Assembly (NCBI RefSeq): GCF_025056915.1
Contig: NZ_JANWVH010000019.1
Location: 1 to 37,796, forward strand
Origin: Meiothermus sp.
GTDB taxonomy: Bacteria; Deinococcota; Deinococci; Deinococcales; Thermaceae
Length of the DNA stretch: 37,796 nucleotides
Reading direction: 5' to 3'
Numbering within the stretch: the first letter of the stretch is position 1; every line of letters begins with the position of its first letter. The notes beneath the pieces are model-generated. The model searched no databases. It had not been told where the DNA came from and was given only the letters and a program-made list of their open reading frames with translations. Position numbers and translations under genes: made by a program. This document shows positions 5,854 to 14,250 of this stretch, piece by piece.

Positions 5854-8601
5854 GTGGAAACGGTTGAAGCCGTCATCTCAATTCTGCTTACAGCCCTGCT
5901 GATGGCAGCCCATAGTGGTCGGGAGCGCTGGGGGCTTACACCGTTCAACATGCTGGCCTCAGCCGTTGGCCTCATGGCCCTGCTGAGCTCTTTTTTTGTG
6001 GACGAGCTGGGGCTTTATTTTGGCCTGTTGTTCACCTTGCAGGTGGGGCTTTTGCTGCTTGTTGCACTCGGAGATGAAAAGCGCTGGCAAAGCACCCTGG
6101 CGGGCTTACTGCTGATTAGCGGGCTGGCCTTCGGTTTGCACAACCTATTACACTTGCTACACCTGCCGCTGGTGCAGGTGGCCAAGAGCACCGGCATCGT
6201 GAACCTTCGTATAGGGGCGCAGGCGCTGGCTTTGCTGCTTGGGGGAATGGCGGCCTGGTGGCTTTATCCCCGGTTGGCCGTGCGAAACCGCATTCAAGCG
6301 CTGGTGGCAGTGCTGGCGGTTTTGAGCCTGCTCAACACAGGACTCCTGTTTCTGCTGGCCCGCGAGGGGCTGCTCGAGCTGGTCGCCAGCTTCCTGTTGC
6401 AAGCGCTTCTGACCGGGCCTTTGCTGGGGCTGTACCTCGAGTGGTCGCGCCGCCAAATGCAAACCAAACCCATCGAAACCGCCTACACTGCGCTTCTGAA
6501 TACGGTCGAGGCCCTGGCGCGGGGAACCGAAGAGGAACTCTGGCCCCGCTTGCTGGAATCGGCGGTGCGGGTGGTGCCGGGGGCCCAGGCGGGCAGCATC
6601 CGGCTGCGCCAGGGTTCCGATTTTGTCTTTGTGGCCCAGCAGGGCTTCGGCGAAGGCATCCTTGGCGTGAGAAGCAGCGAGCTGGAAACCATGACCTGGC
6701 ATGGCAACCCGGCGGCCTGGCGGCAGGGTCAGCCCCGCATTGCCAACTACGCCGACATTCAGCGCACCCTGGCAGCTCACCAGGAAAACAATCAACTGAC
6801 CCAAAAACTCGACCAGAGCAGCGGAAATATGGTTGGTCGGATTCGCTCTACCCTCTGTATGCCCATTCTGCTGGGGGGCGAGGTGGTGGCCGAGATCAAC
6901 CTGGATGCCTTTCGCGATCGGGCCTTTGGTGAGCAGTCGGTGGAAGTGGCCCGCCAGTACGCGTTGCAGGTGACGGTGTTGCTGGCGGCACACCGCCAGC
7001 AGGCTGAGCTCGAGGCCCGCATCCACGAGTTTGAGGTAATCGAGGCCCTGAGTGCGGCCTTGCGGGGTCTGAAGGGCACCGGCGAGATTACCAAGCGGCT
7101 GGTGCGCGAGACCATTCGCCTGATGAACTCGGAGCACGCCGCGCTGCTGCTGATTGAGCCCGACGGCAAGCACATGCGCTGTTATGCGGCAGCCGGCTTT
7201 TTCCTGGAGATCAAGGATCAGCCGGTACCCCAGGGCCAGGGCTTTAGCTGGGCTGCCATCGAGAGCCGGGCGCCCATCTGGAGCCAGCAAGCCCATCTCG
7301 ACAAACGGGCGTTTGGGCGCTTCAAAACGCCCCGTCCGCCGTTCTCGGAAATCGTCATGCCTCTGTTTAGCTCCAAGGGGCATCCCCTTGGGGTGCTGAT
7401 TTCCGCTCGCAACGGCGCCGGTACCTTCTTCGAGCGGGATATGCGCTTGATGCAGGTGATCAGCAATATTGCCGCCAACACCCTCGAGCGGGTGCGGGCC
7501 AACGAGAACCTCGAGGCCGAGATCGCCGAAAAGACTGCCCTTTTGGAGCTTTCCCAGATGCTGGGCGGCAACGACGCCTCGCTGCTGCCGGTAGCCCTGG
7601 AGAAAATCCGTCAGATGGGCCACGCCGACTGTGTGGTGCTGGGGGTGCTCGAGGGCGAGGCTTTCCGGACCCGGGCGGTGGCGGGAGAGGTGCGTCCGGA
7701 GGTGGCCAGGTTGCTGGACAAACACCTGCCCCACAACCACCCGGTGTTCCAGGCGGTGGCCCCGGGTCAGCCCTTCCAGTGGGTCAATACGGAACTTCAC
7801 CCGGAGCTGCGGGCTTTCACGGCGGCAGGCATCCACGGGCTTTACATGATTGGGGTGGTTCACGAAACCGAGCTCCAGGCCGGGATGGCGCTGTACCGCT
7901 ACCAGCCGAGCCAGGGCTGGAGCGCCTCGGAAAACCGTTTGCTGGAAGGGGCTGCCCAGATTTTGGGAGCCCTGCTCTTGCGGCTCGAGCGCACCCGGCA
8001 GCTCGAGGCCGCCTACGACGGGGCCTTGCGGGCCATCGGTCTGGCCCTGGAGGCCCGCGACCGCGAGACCGCCGGCCACACCGACCGGGTGGCCGCCCTG
8101 GCCGAGCAGTTGGGACGGGCGCTGGGCCTGAGCGAGACCGAGCTGCGCGATTTGCGCTGGGGGGCCTACCTGCACGATGTGGGCAAGCTCACCATCCCCG
8201 ATGCCATCCTGCTCAAGCCGGGCAAGCTCACCCCCGAAGAGTTCAGCACCATGAAAACCCACGCCCCTCTGGGCGATAACCTGGTGCGTAACCTGCCCTT
8301 TGTGCCGCTCGCGGCCCGCCAGGTGGTGCGCCACCACCATGAGCGCTGGGATGGGCGGGGTTACCCAGACGGCCTGGCAGCCGAACACATTCCCCTCTCG
8401 GCCCGCATTTTCGCCATTTGCGACGTGTTCGATGCGCTGTGCTCCGAGCGGCCCTACAAAGCCGCCATGTCGCCGGAAATGGCCGCCCAGGAGCTATGGT
8501 GCAGCGTCCAGAGCGGCCATCTGGATCGGCACCTGGTCGAGGTATTTCTCAAAGCCCAGGGACTAGAAAAGGCCATTCTGCTGACCCAGGCTGCCGACTG
8601 A
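5854..8601 (+). CDS. Membrane GAF-domain HD-GYP phosphodiesterase
   Basis: This 915-residue signalling protein probably degrades cyclic di-GMP. The first 200 residues form about six transmembrane helices. Three GAF-like sensor regions follow (about 215-375, 390-550 and 560-710). The C-terminal HD-GYP domain (about 725-900) is complete: GHTDRVAALA near 740, the metal-binding HDVGK near 772, and HHHERWDGRGYPDGL near 826, whose GYP triplet marks the c-di-GMP-specific subgroup. It starts at a GTG with no Shine-Dalgarno sequence and with TAACCT eight bases upstream, which fits a leaderless transcript. It stands alone as a transcription unit. The ligand of the GAF domains cannot be told from sequence. 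Confidence 0.9.
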   Translation: METVEAVISILLTALLMAAHSGRERWGLTPFNMLASAVGLMALLSSFFVDELGLYFGLLFTLQVGLLLLVALGDEKRWQSTLAGLLLISGLAFGLHNLLHLLHLPLVQVAKSTGIVNLRIGAQALALLLGGMAAWWLYPRLAVRNRIQALVAVLAVLSLLNTGLLFLLAREGLLELVASFLLQALLTGPLLGLYLEWSRRQMQTKPIETAYTALLNTVEALARGTEEELWPRLLESAVRVVPGAQAGSIRLRQGSDFVFVAQQGFGEGILGVRSSELETMTWHGNPAAWRQGQPRIANYADIQRTLAAHQENNQLTQKLDQSSGNMVGRIRSTLCMPILLGGEVVAEINLDAFRDRAFGEQSVEVARQYALQVTVLLAAHRQQAELEARIHEFEVIEALSAALRGLKGTGEITKRLVRETIRLMNSEHAALLLIEPDGKHMRCYAAAGFFLEIKDQPVPQGQGFSWAAIESRAPIWSQQAHLDKRAFGRFKTPRPPFSEIVMPLFSSKGHPLGVLISARNGAGTFFERDMRLMQVISNIAANTLERVRANENLEAEIAEKTALLELSQMLGGNDASLLPVALEKIRQMGHADCVVLGVLEGEAFRTRAVAGEVRPEVARLLDKHLPHNHPVFQAVAPGQPFQWVNTELHPELRAFTAAGIHGLYMIGVVHETELQAGMALYRYQPSQGWSASENRLLEGAAQILGALLLRLERTRQLEAAYDGALRAIGLALEARDRETAGHTDRVAALAEQLGRALGLSETELRDLRWGAYLHDVGKLTIPDAILLKPGKLTPEEFSTMKTHAPLGDNLVRNLPFVPLAARQVVRHHHERWDGRGYPDGLAAEHIPLSARIFAICDVFDALCSERPYKAAMSPEMAAQELWCSVQSGHLDRHLVEVFLKAQGLEKAILLTQAAD

Positions 8602-8655
8602 GGGGGTTGGGTTACCCAGCGTTCCTTTCCTTACGCTCCACACGGCCTTTTGCGC

Positions 8656-8661
8656 TATGAT
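8656..8661 (+). promoter_or_regulatory. -10 box (TATGAT) of a leaderless promoter
   Basis: TATGAT lies eight bases before ATG 8670, so transcription should begin at or next to the start codon of the SDR gene. No good -35 element is visible. Confidence 0.6.
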
Positions 8662-8669
8662 GGGGGTCA

Positions 8670-9389
8670 ATGGTCGAATTTTCACGAGATTTGTTGGGTT
8701 TGGAGCAGCGCATCGTGATGGTGACCGGGGCCGGGCGGGGCTTTGGCCGTTCGGTGGCCCGTTCCTATGCCCGCAACGGGGCCACGGTCATCACGGTAGA
8801 CCCCGATGTGGAAATGGCCACCGCGATTGCCTCCGAGGTTGAGCAGCTGGGGGCTACAGCCATTCCCATCCGGGGGGATATGTCGGTGGTGCTCGACGTG
8901 ATGAACACCTTCGAGAAGATTGAAGAGCTCTTTGGCATGCTCGACGGCATTGTGCACGTAACCAGTGCTGAGAGCAAAACGCCCTTTGTGGAGTTGCTTG
9001 AGGGCGAGTGGTACGATCTGCTCAATGCCGATGTGAAATCCAGCCTGTATGTGTTGCAGCAGGGCTTGCGCTACCTGAGCGGGGGGGGCTTCGTGACCCT
9101 GGTATTGCCGCCCCTGCAAAGGGAACAACCCCACGTGGCGGCAATTCGCGGGGCGGTGGCCGGCTTGATCGAGGGAGCCACCCGCATCTTTCCCACCAAC
9201 GTCCGCGTGAATGGGGTCATCCCCAGCCGCGACCCCGTTGGCGAGGAGCACGACCGACCCCTGGTGCGGGTGGCGGTGGCCCTGGGTTCTATGGTTTCGG
9301 AGGGGGTGCGGGGACAGCTCCTGGAGGTTTTGCTCCCCGAGCCGCCCCACCAGCCAGAAATCTACGACTTGCTTCGAGAGTTGCCATGA
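8670..9389 (+). CDS. SDR family protein lacking the catalytic Tyr-x-x-x-Lys
   Basis: This 239-residue Rossmann protein belongs to the short-chain dehydrogenase/reductase family. The N-terminal nucleotide loop TGAGRGFGRS (about 19-28) and an acidic residue after strand 2 (VDPD, which suggests NAD) are present. The usual NNAG region reads HVTSAES. The catalytic Ser/Tyr-x-x-x-Lys segment is replaced by QREQPHVAAIRGAVAGL, so the normal proton-relay residues are missing, while the following VRVNGVIPSR segment is conserved in pattern. It may therefore bind a dinucleotide without classical oxidoreductase activity. It sits just before nrdR on the same strand, 77 bases apart. Confidence 0.8.
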   Translation: MVEFSRDLLGLEQRIVMVTGAGRGFGRSVARSYARNGATVITVDPDVEMATAIASEVEQLGATAIPIRGDMSVVLDVMNTFEKIEELFGMLDGIVHVTSAESKTPFVELLEGEWYDLLNADVKSSLYVLQQGLRYLSGGGFVTLVLPPLQREQPHVAAIRGAVAGLIEGATRIFPTNVRVNGVIPSRDPVGEEHDRPLVRVAVALGSMVSEGVRGQLLEVLLPEPPHQPEIYDLLRELP

Positions 9390-9466
9390 GGAGGGCAGGG
9401 GCCATCGGGCATGCAGGGTAGCCGCAACACGCCGTGTTTGGCTCGAGGCTTTGTGCAGCAGCGATT

Positions 9467-9991
9467 ATGAACTGTCCGTTTTGTGGAAGCCCCGACAGCC
9501 GCGTGCTGGACTCCCGTCCTTCCGACGAGGGTTCGGTCATTCGTCGTCGCCGGGAATGTCCGGCCTGCAAACGTCGCTTTACCACCTACGAGCGGGCCCA
9601 GGTGGAGCCCTTGCTGGTCATCAAGCGTTCGGGGCGCAAGGAGACCTTTGACCCCAACAAGCTATTGCGCGGCCTGAGCCTGGCAGCCCAGAAGCGCCCC
9701 ATTGACCCCGAGGTCTTACAGGAGTTTGCCTTCGGCTTTGAGGACACGGTCAAGGAGATGGAAATCACCTCCGAGGAGATCGGACTCCGCTCGCTGGCCT
9801 TCCTGAAGGAGCTCGACCCGGTGGCCTACATCCGCTTCGCCTCGGTCTACCGCGAGTTTGACAGCCTGGAAAACTTTATCGAGGAAGTGCGCAAGCTGGA
9901 CCGCAAACCCGGCAAAGGGAAGAAAGCGCCAAAGCAGGAAGAGGAAAACGAACTCAATCTGGCCGACGAGGTCAAGCTGGGAACGGTCTGA
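9467..9991 (+). CDS. nrdR: Transcriptional repressor NrdR
   Basis: NrdR is the nucleotide-sensing repressor of ribonucleotide reductase genes. The 174-residue protein begins MNCPFCGS and has the four zinc cysteines C3, C6, C31 and C34 in a ribbon that binds NrdR boxes. The ATP-cone domain follows (about 47-137, from PLLVIKRSGRKETFD to IRFASVYREFDS). I chose ATG 9467 because the family always starts directly at the zinc ribbon; an in-frame GTG at 9434 would add an unrelated 11-residue head. The protein is some 20 residues longer than usual because of a charged lysine/glutamate-rich tail after residue 148. No ribonucleotide reductase gene is in the window, and I see no clear ribosome site. Confidence 0.95.
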   Translation: MNCPFCGSPDSRVLDSRPSDEGSVIRRRRECPACKRRFTTYERAQVEPLLVIKRSGRKETFDPNKLLRGLSLAAQKRPIDPEVLQEFAFGFEDTVKEMEITSEEIGLRSLAFLKELDPVAYIRFASVYREFDSLENFIEEVRKLDRKPGKGKKAPKQEEENELNLADEVKLGTV

Positions 9992-10197
9992 TACCTCAGG
10001 CGCCCAAGCCGCTTTCCAGGGAGCGTGCGTGGGTCTCCACCACCTGCCCGCCAACCCCTGTTCCCTGCCATACCGCGCTGGTTTGCAAAGGGTTCAAGCA
10101 AAGATTACGGGGCCGCAGGCTGCCCAGGTCGAGGGTGGACGGCGCACCCAGGAAGTCGGGGTGGCCTTTTTGAAAACGGACCCAGGCGAGCGATGGC

Positions 10198-10473
10198 TCA
10201 TCCGGCAAACTTACGCAACATGGCGGCAATTTGGGCGGGTTTTTGGGTGTTGCCTTGAGCGATGTCGGTGGCGCAGAGGGTCAGGAATTCCTGAAGGATC
10301 AGGGTGGAGGTGGATTCCATGGCTTTCTTGGTGGCCGTCATCTGGGTGAGCACTTCCTCGCAGGGGCGGCCCTCTTCCACCATTTTCTGCAAGCCCCGCA
10401 CCTGCCCTTCGATGCGGCGCAGGCGTTTGAGAATGGCATCCAGGGTTTCCCCGTTGAGATCGGTGGTGTTCAT
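10198..10473 (-). CDS. CsoR/FrmR-family metal- or sulfur-sensing repressor
   Basis: This 91-residue all-helical repressor belongs to the CsoR/RcnR/FrmR family (the first helix reads KRLRRIEGQVRGLQKMVEEGRPC). Copper sensors of the family use Cys-His-Cys, or Cys-His-His in T. thermophilus. Here the positions read C38, F63 (in QEFLTLC) and C67, so the central histidine is missing. Two cysteines without the histidine resemble CstR, which senses persulfides, more than copper sensors. The start ATG 10473 lies eight bases after TAGACT, a leaderless arrangement. No target gene is adjacent: dnaX is upstream and about 200 bases without a clear gene lie downstream. The ligand is therefore open. Confidence 0.85.
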   Translation of the reverse strand: MNTTDLNGETLDAILKRLRRIEGQVRGLQKMVEEGRPCEEVLTQMTATKKAMESTSTLILQEFLTLCATDIAQGNTQKPAQIAAMLRKFAG

Positions 10474-10481
10474 AGGTTCTT

Positions 10482-10487
10482 AGTCTA
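10482..10487 (-). promoter_or_regulatory. -10 box (TAGACT) of the CsoR-family gene
   Basis: Read on the minus strand, TAGACT ends eight bases before ATG 10473. The same hexamer precedes meaB. A leaderless transcript is likely. Confidence 0.55.
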
Positions 10488-10551
10488 TACCAGCCACCTT
10501 TGGGCTGGAGCGCCCAGGCCGCAGAAATGGACCTGGCCTTGGCCATGAGCG

Positions 10552-12447
10552 CTAGTCTGGTTCTTCCTCCGCATCGGAAGACAAGGCCTCCAGGGCCACC
10601 TCGCGCCCGGCTTCCGGGTGAAACTTGCGCAGCCTTCCACCGAATAGCTGGACCAGTTTTTGAAAACGGGGGTCTTCCAGCAAGCTGGCCTCGAGGGCGG
10701 GCCTGGCTTCGGCCTCCTCCGATGCCTCATCGGGGAGGGTGGGGTCGAACAGCGAGGCTTCGGGGTTCCAGGGTTCCGGTTCGGGCGGCCCGGCCACCGG
10801 GGGGTGTTGCAGCGATGGATGGGGTTCTTCCCAGGGGGGTCCGCGGGGGCCCGCCCGAGGGGGGGCGGCCGGGTTGGGGGGCGCCGCCGGACGGTTTCCC
10901 GGGGGCAGCGGTTTTGGGTGCTCCGGGGCCGCAGGGGTTGGCGGGGCAGGTGCCCCGGCGGGCTCTACTTTGCCGGTGGCCTTCGGGGGGGTGGGCTTGT
11001 CGGTGGGTGAAAAGGGGCGGGCCGAAGGCTCATCCGCTGGTTTTTTTTTCCCGCCCAGCCGCAGTTCGACCTGCTGGAGGCCCAGCACTTCCCGCACGGC
11101 CTGCTGGATGTCCTCGAGGTTTTTCTGCGCTCCCTGGTGGTGGAAGCTGGCCCGCTCGGGAAAGAGCAGCACCACCTTGTCTTCCTCGAACCGGGGCTCG
11201 GCCTCGCGCACAAAGGCCCGCACGGTGCTTTTGAGCACCCCCATGACCCGCCGCCACTCCGAGGCCAGGTCGGCCACACCCGGTGCGGAGGCACTGGAGG
11301 GCCTGGAAGTCTCCTCCTGGCCCTGGGGCCTGGTTGGAGCCCCCTGTCCTCGGGCCTCGAGCTTTCTGGGCCTAGGGTCGAAGTCGGGGAGGGGGGGGCT
11401 GCTCTGGCCGACGGGGGCTGCGTGGAGGGCCTGGTAGGCGCTCAGGAGGGCCAGCTCCAGCGATAGGGCATCGGAGCGCTTGAGGAGGCGCTCGAGGGCT
11501 TCGTCCAGGGCGGTCATGGCCGCCACTAAGCGCTCCTCAGGCTGATTCAGATGGGGGCCGAGGCCCAGCCCCATGCGCCCGTACAGGCCGGCCCGCAGGG
11601 CCTCCAGCAGCCCCTGGGCCAGGGTGCGCGCCGCAAACCCCTGGGTGTAGAGGTGCTGGGCCTGCTCCAGGGCCTGGCGAATCTGCCCCTTATCCAGGGC
11701 CTCGGCCACCGCAAACAGCGCCTCCTGGGGGGGCAGCCCCAGGGCTTCCTCGGTTTGCTGGAGGGTGAGGGGGCCCTCGAGGCTCAAAAGCCGGTCCAAC
11801 AGGCTCTCGGCATCGCGCATGGCCCCGTCGGCCAGCCGCGCAACAAGTTGCAGGGCCTCTGGCTCGGCCTGCCGGCCCAGACCCGCCAGGATGCGCTGCA
11901 GCTTTTCCACAATTTCGCCCTCGGAAAGCCGCCGGAAGCGGAAATGCTGGGTGCGCGAGAGGATGGTGGGCGGCATCCGCTCGGGCTCGGTGGTGGCAAA
12001 GATGAAAATGACGTGCGGGGGAGGCTCCTCGAGGGTCTTCAAAAGCGCGTTGAAGGCGCTCTTGGACATCATGTGGGCCTCGTCGAGAATGACCACTTTG
12101 TGCTGGCCCAGAATGGGGGCCAGCAGAATCCGCTCGCGCAGGTCGCGCACGTCTTCCACCGAGTTATTCGAGGCGGCGTCAATCTCGAGCACATCGGGGT
12201 GCCGCCCCTCCCGCACCAGGCGGCAACCCTCGCAGACCCCACAGGGCCTGGGCTCCTGGCTGCAGTTCACGGCCTGGGCAATCAGGCGGGCGCTGCTGGT
12301 CTTGCCCACCCCCCTGGGCCCGGAAAAGAGGTAGGCCTGGGCCAGCCGCCCCGAACGCAGGGCGTTCAGGAGCACTTCCTTGACGTGCTCCTGGCCCACC
12401 ATCTCGTCAAAGGTGGTGGGTCGGGCCTGGCGGTAAAGGGCGCTCAC
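10552..12447 (-). CDS. dnaX: DNA polymerase III subunits tau and gamma
   Basis: DnaX is the clamp-loader ATPase of the replicase. The 631-residue tau form starts VSALYRQARPTTFDEMVGQE; I chose GTG 12447 because this matches the family start, including Thermus, and because TAAGCT lies seven bases upstream. It contains Walker A GPRGVGKTS (43-51), zinc cysteines C62, C69, C72 and C75, the Walker B segment VVILDEAHMMS and the sensor segment TILSRTQ. A long proline-rich linker leads to the tau-specific tail. A run of nine A on the coding strand (11049-11041) encodes GKKKP. If polymerase adds one A, the frame ends after six more codons at 11030, giving a gamma form of about 472 residues, as in T. 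thermophilus. Confidence 0.95.
   Translation of the reverse strand: MSALYRQARPTTFDEMVGQEHVKEVLLNALRSGRLAQAYLFSGPRGVGKTSSARLIAQAVNCSQEPRPCGVCEGCRLVREGRHPDVLEIDAASNNSVEDVRDLRERILLAPILGQHKVVILDEAHMMSKSAFNALLKTLEEPPPHVIFIFATTEPERMPPTILSRTQHFRFRRLSEGEIVEKLQRILAGLGRQAEPEALQLVARLADGAMRDAESLLDRLLSLEGPLTLQQTEEALGLPPQEALFAVAEALDKGQIRQALEQAQHLYTQGFAARTLAQGLLEALRAGLYGRMGLGLGPHLNQPEERLVAAMTALDEALERLLKRSDALSLELALLSAYQALHAAPVGQSSPPLPDFDPRPRKLEARGQGAPTRPQGQEETSRPSSASAPGVADLASEWRRVMGVLKSTVRAFVREAEPRFEEDKVVLLFPERASFHHQGAQKNLEDIQQAVREVLGLQQVELRLGGKKKPADEPSARPFSPTDKPTPPKATGKVEPAGAPAPPTPAAPEHPKPLPPGNRPAAPPNPAAPPRAGPRGPPWEEPHPSLQHPPVAGPPEPEPWNPEASLFDPTLPDEASEEAEARPALEASLLEDPRFQKLVQLFGGRLRKFHPEAGREVALEALSSDAEEEPD
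11041..11049 (-). promoter_or_regulatory. A9 slippery tract in dnaX
   Basis: Nine uninterrupted A residues on the coding strand sit exactly where T. thermophilus dnaX has its transcriptional slippage site. One extra A gives K-K-K-T-S-G and a TGA at 11032-11030. This would produce the short gamma subunit beside full-length tau. Confidence 0.85.
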
Positions 12448-12454
12448 GGGTTCT

Positions 12455-12460
12455 AGCTTA
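12455..12460 (-). promoter_or_regulatory. -10 box (TAAGCT) of dnaX
   Basis: On the minus strand TAAGCT ends seven bases before GTG 12447, with no Shine-Dalgarno sequence between. This is the leaderless pattern seen repeatedly in the window. Confidence 0.55.
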
Positions 12461-12679
12461 AGGCCCCAGGCCCAAAGCGCAAAGCCGGGGCGGCTTCCAA
12501 AAATCAGCGTGCCCAAAACCGGGAAATGAAGCCATCGCCACGCCAGTCCTGCAATGGAGATGGTTCAGGTTCGCAGCCAGGGGGCTTTCGGAGACTTCCG
12601 GATTGGTTACCCCTCACCACAATGGCTTGCGGAGTGGGCAAAACCAGCCTTTTTACGCACTACAGGCAACCGAGCAAGG

Positions 12680-13906
12680 CTAGATATCCGGTAAATCCAG
12701 GTCGGGAATGCGGTTGAAGGCGATGCGGGTGACGGCGCTTTCCTCGGTGCGGTGCATCCCTGCAAAGTAGAGGGCCTGGGGGCCGTACTTGCCGTTGGCC
12801 TTGTCCATAGCCTGGGCCAGTCGCACCAGCTTCTGGTCGGCCTCGAAGAGGGGCCAGCCCAGCTCCTTCTCGGGAATCAGACTGCCCAGGGCAATCCCTA
12901 CCTTGAAGGGGGTGCCCTCGGGTTTTTGCGCCCAAAGCCGCAGGGCCACGCGCAGCAGGGTCAGGGTGTCCTGGCTGGGCTGGATGCGCATAAAGCCGTC
13001 CCATGAATGCTTTGCACTGCCGTCCAGGAAGCGCACGAAGAGGGCTACAGAGCCAGCCCAGTAGCCCTCGTGGCGCAGGCGGGCCGCCGCACGGTGCACC
13101 AACCGGCTCAACACGGCGCGGGCGCCGGTTTCGCTTCTGAATATGGGCGGCAGCACGTGCGAATGGCTCAGGCTGCGCCGCCTGGTGGGGGTCTCGGGCA
13201 GGTCGGCCCCCCGCAGGCGGTGCCACCAGGCAAAGCCGTGGACCCGGCTGCCCCAGACCTGCGCGAGTTGCAGCATGGAAAGCTGGTAGAGCTGCTCCAC
13301 CGTGGTCACGCCGTGCCTGAAGAGGCGTTGCTCCATGCCGGGGCCAATGCCGGGCAGGTCGCGCAGGGCCAGCGGGTAGAGCCGGTGGGGCAGGTCGGAG
13401 GGTTGCAGCAGGGTCAGGCCGTCGGGTTTGTGCATCTCGGCGGCCACCTTGGCCAGGAACCGATTGGGCCCCAGGCCCACCGAGCAGCGAAGCTCTTGGC
13501 CCACGTGCCGGTAGATGGCCTGTTTGACCTGCTCCCCCAGCCGCAAGGCCCTGCCGGGCTCCTGTTCCCGGCCCATCAGCTTGCAGACCAGCTCGTCAAT
13601 CGAGAGGACAGCCTCGACCGGCAGCACGGTGTCCACCGCCTGCAGAATCTGGTGATGGATGCGAATGTACTCCTTGGGGCGGGCCTCCACGACCTCGAGC
13701 CCAGGGCACAGCAGCCGGGCATCGCGTACCAGGGTGCCGGTCTTGATGCCGTAGCGCTTGGCCTCGTAGCTCGCGGCGATGCAGCAGGTGGTCTCGGCCA
13801 GCATGGGCACCACCGCCACCGGCCTGCCGCGCAGTTCGGGCCGGAGCTGCTGCTCCACCGAGGCAAAGTACGAGTTCATGTCTAAGAACAGGTAGTGGAT
13901 GCCCAT
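12680..13906 (-). CDS. Y-family DNA polymerase (DinB-like)
   Basis: This is a translesion DNA polymerase of 408 residues. The palm begins with FLDMNSYFASVEQ (metal ligand D9), and the second catalytic pair lies in LSIDELVC (D104, E105). The finger segment has YEAKRYGIKTGT, the thumb contains the helix-hairpin-helix LRDLPGIGPGMEQRL, and a little-finger domain follows to the end. ATG 13906 is preceded by GGAGG at good spacing, unlike the many leaderless genes here. The promoter region carries a perfect 7-3-7 palindrome overlapping the -10 box, so transcription is probably repressed by a dimeric regulator and released by a signal such as DNA damage. It could also be called polymerase IV. Confidence 0.9.
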   Translation of the reverse strand: MGIHYLFLDMNSYFASVEQQLRPELRGRPVAVVPMLAETTCCIAASYEAKRYGIKTGTLVRDARLLCPGLEVVEARPKEYIRIHHQILQAVDTVLPVEAVLSIDELVCKLMGREQEPGRALRLGEQVKQAIYRHVGQELRCSVGLGPNRFLAKVAAEMHKPDGLTLLQPSDLPHRLYPLALRDLPGIGPGMEQRLFRHGVTTVEQLYQLSMLQLAQVWGSRVHGFAWWHRLRGADLPETPTRRRSLSHSHVLPPIFRSETGARAVLSRLVHRAAARLRHEGYWAGSVALFVRFLDGSAKHSWDGFMRIQPSQDTLTLLRVALRLWAQKPEGTPFKVGIALGSLIPEKELGWPLFEADQKLVRLAQAMDKANGKYGPQALYFAGMHRTEESAVTRIAFNRIPDLDLPDI

Positions 13907-13952
13907 GTAAACCTCCAGGTTGAGGGGGTTTGACCCGCAGAAGTCCACCCGT

Positions 13953-13969
13953 TTATGTATATTACATAA
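13953..13969. promoter_or_regulatory. Palindromic operator TTATGTA-TAT-TACATAA
   Basis: A perfect 7-bp inverted repeat with a 3-base centre lies about 50 bases upstream of the Y-family polymerase start and overlaps its -10 box. It is far more AT-rich than its surroundings. Its position predicts repression by a homodimeric DNA-binding protein; the regulator is unknown. Confidence 0.65.
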
Positions 13970-13994
13970 TACAACGGTCAGGTTTTTGCAACAA
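13966..13994 (-). promoter_or_regulatory. Promoter of the Y-family polymerase gene
   Basis: On the minus strand TTGTTG and TATTAT are separated by 17 bases, good matches to -35 and -10 elements. The -10 box runs into the palindrome at 13953-13969. Confidence 0.6.
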
Positions 13995-14083
13995 CAAATA
14001 GATTGATGCTCTGAAAGGCCTCCTGGCATCTTGGTTTGAACCCTTTGCAAGCTGGAGCAGTGGGGCAGGGCGCAGGGGCTCTG

Positions 14084-14089
14084 TATAAT
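14084..14089 (+). promoter_or_regulatory. Orphan perfect -10 box (TATAAT)
   Basis: This consensus -10 hexamer on the plus strand has no gene downstream before the convergent terminator at 14251. A 7-bp hairpin, TGGCGAG/CTCGCCA, lies at 14174-14193. A small RNA is possible, but the -35 region is poor. Confidence 0.3.
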
Positions 14090-14250
14090 CACGCTCCGCT
14101 CGTGGATTCTGGAACGTTGCTCGTGCGCCTGAAGTTGGAATCAAACCCGTTTTGCTATCGGACAGAGACTGTGTGGCGAGAACCCACTCGCCAAAACATG
14201 GCCCCCGAAGGCTCCGGTTCCAGGAATGAGGCGTGGGGGGCCCCAAACAA

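Noticed and set aside
6157-8388. Very long open frame on the minus strand opposite the HD-GYP gene
   Set aside because: It is a mirror of the GC-rich codon pattern of the real gene; the product is rich in Gln, Gly, His and Pro with no domain, while the plus strand gives complete GAF and HD-GYP motifs.
9992-10197. Minus-strand frame after the CsoR-family gene
   Set aside because: It begins inside the repressor gene in another frame, has no ribosome site and no recognisable motif.
13007-13885. Long plus-strand open frame opposite the Y-family polymerase
   Set aside because: The composition is Gln/Gly/His-rich without motifs; the minus strand carries a complete polymerase.
14090-14193. tRNA-like stretch after the orphan TATAAT
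   Set aside because: The T-arm-like word is imperfect and no acceptor stem or anticodon arm can be folded.
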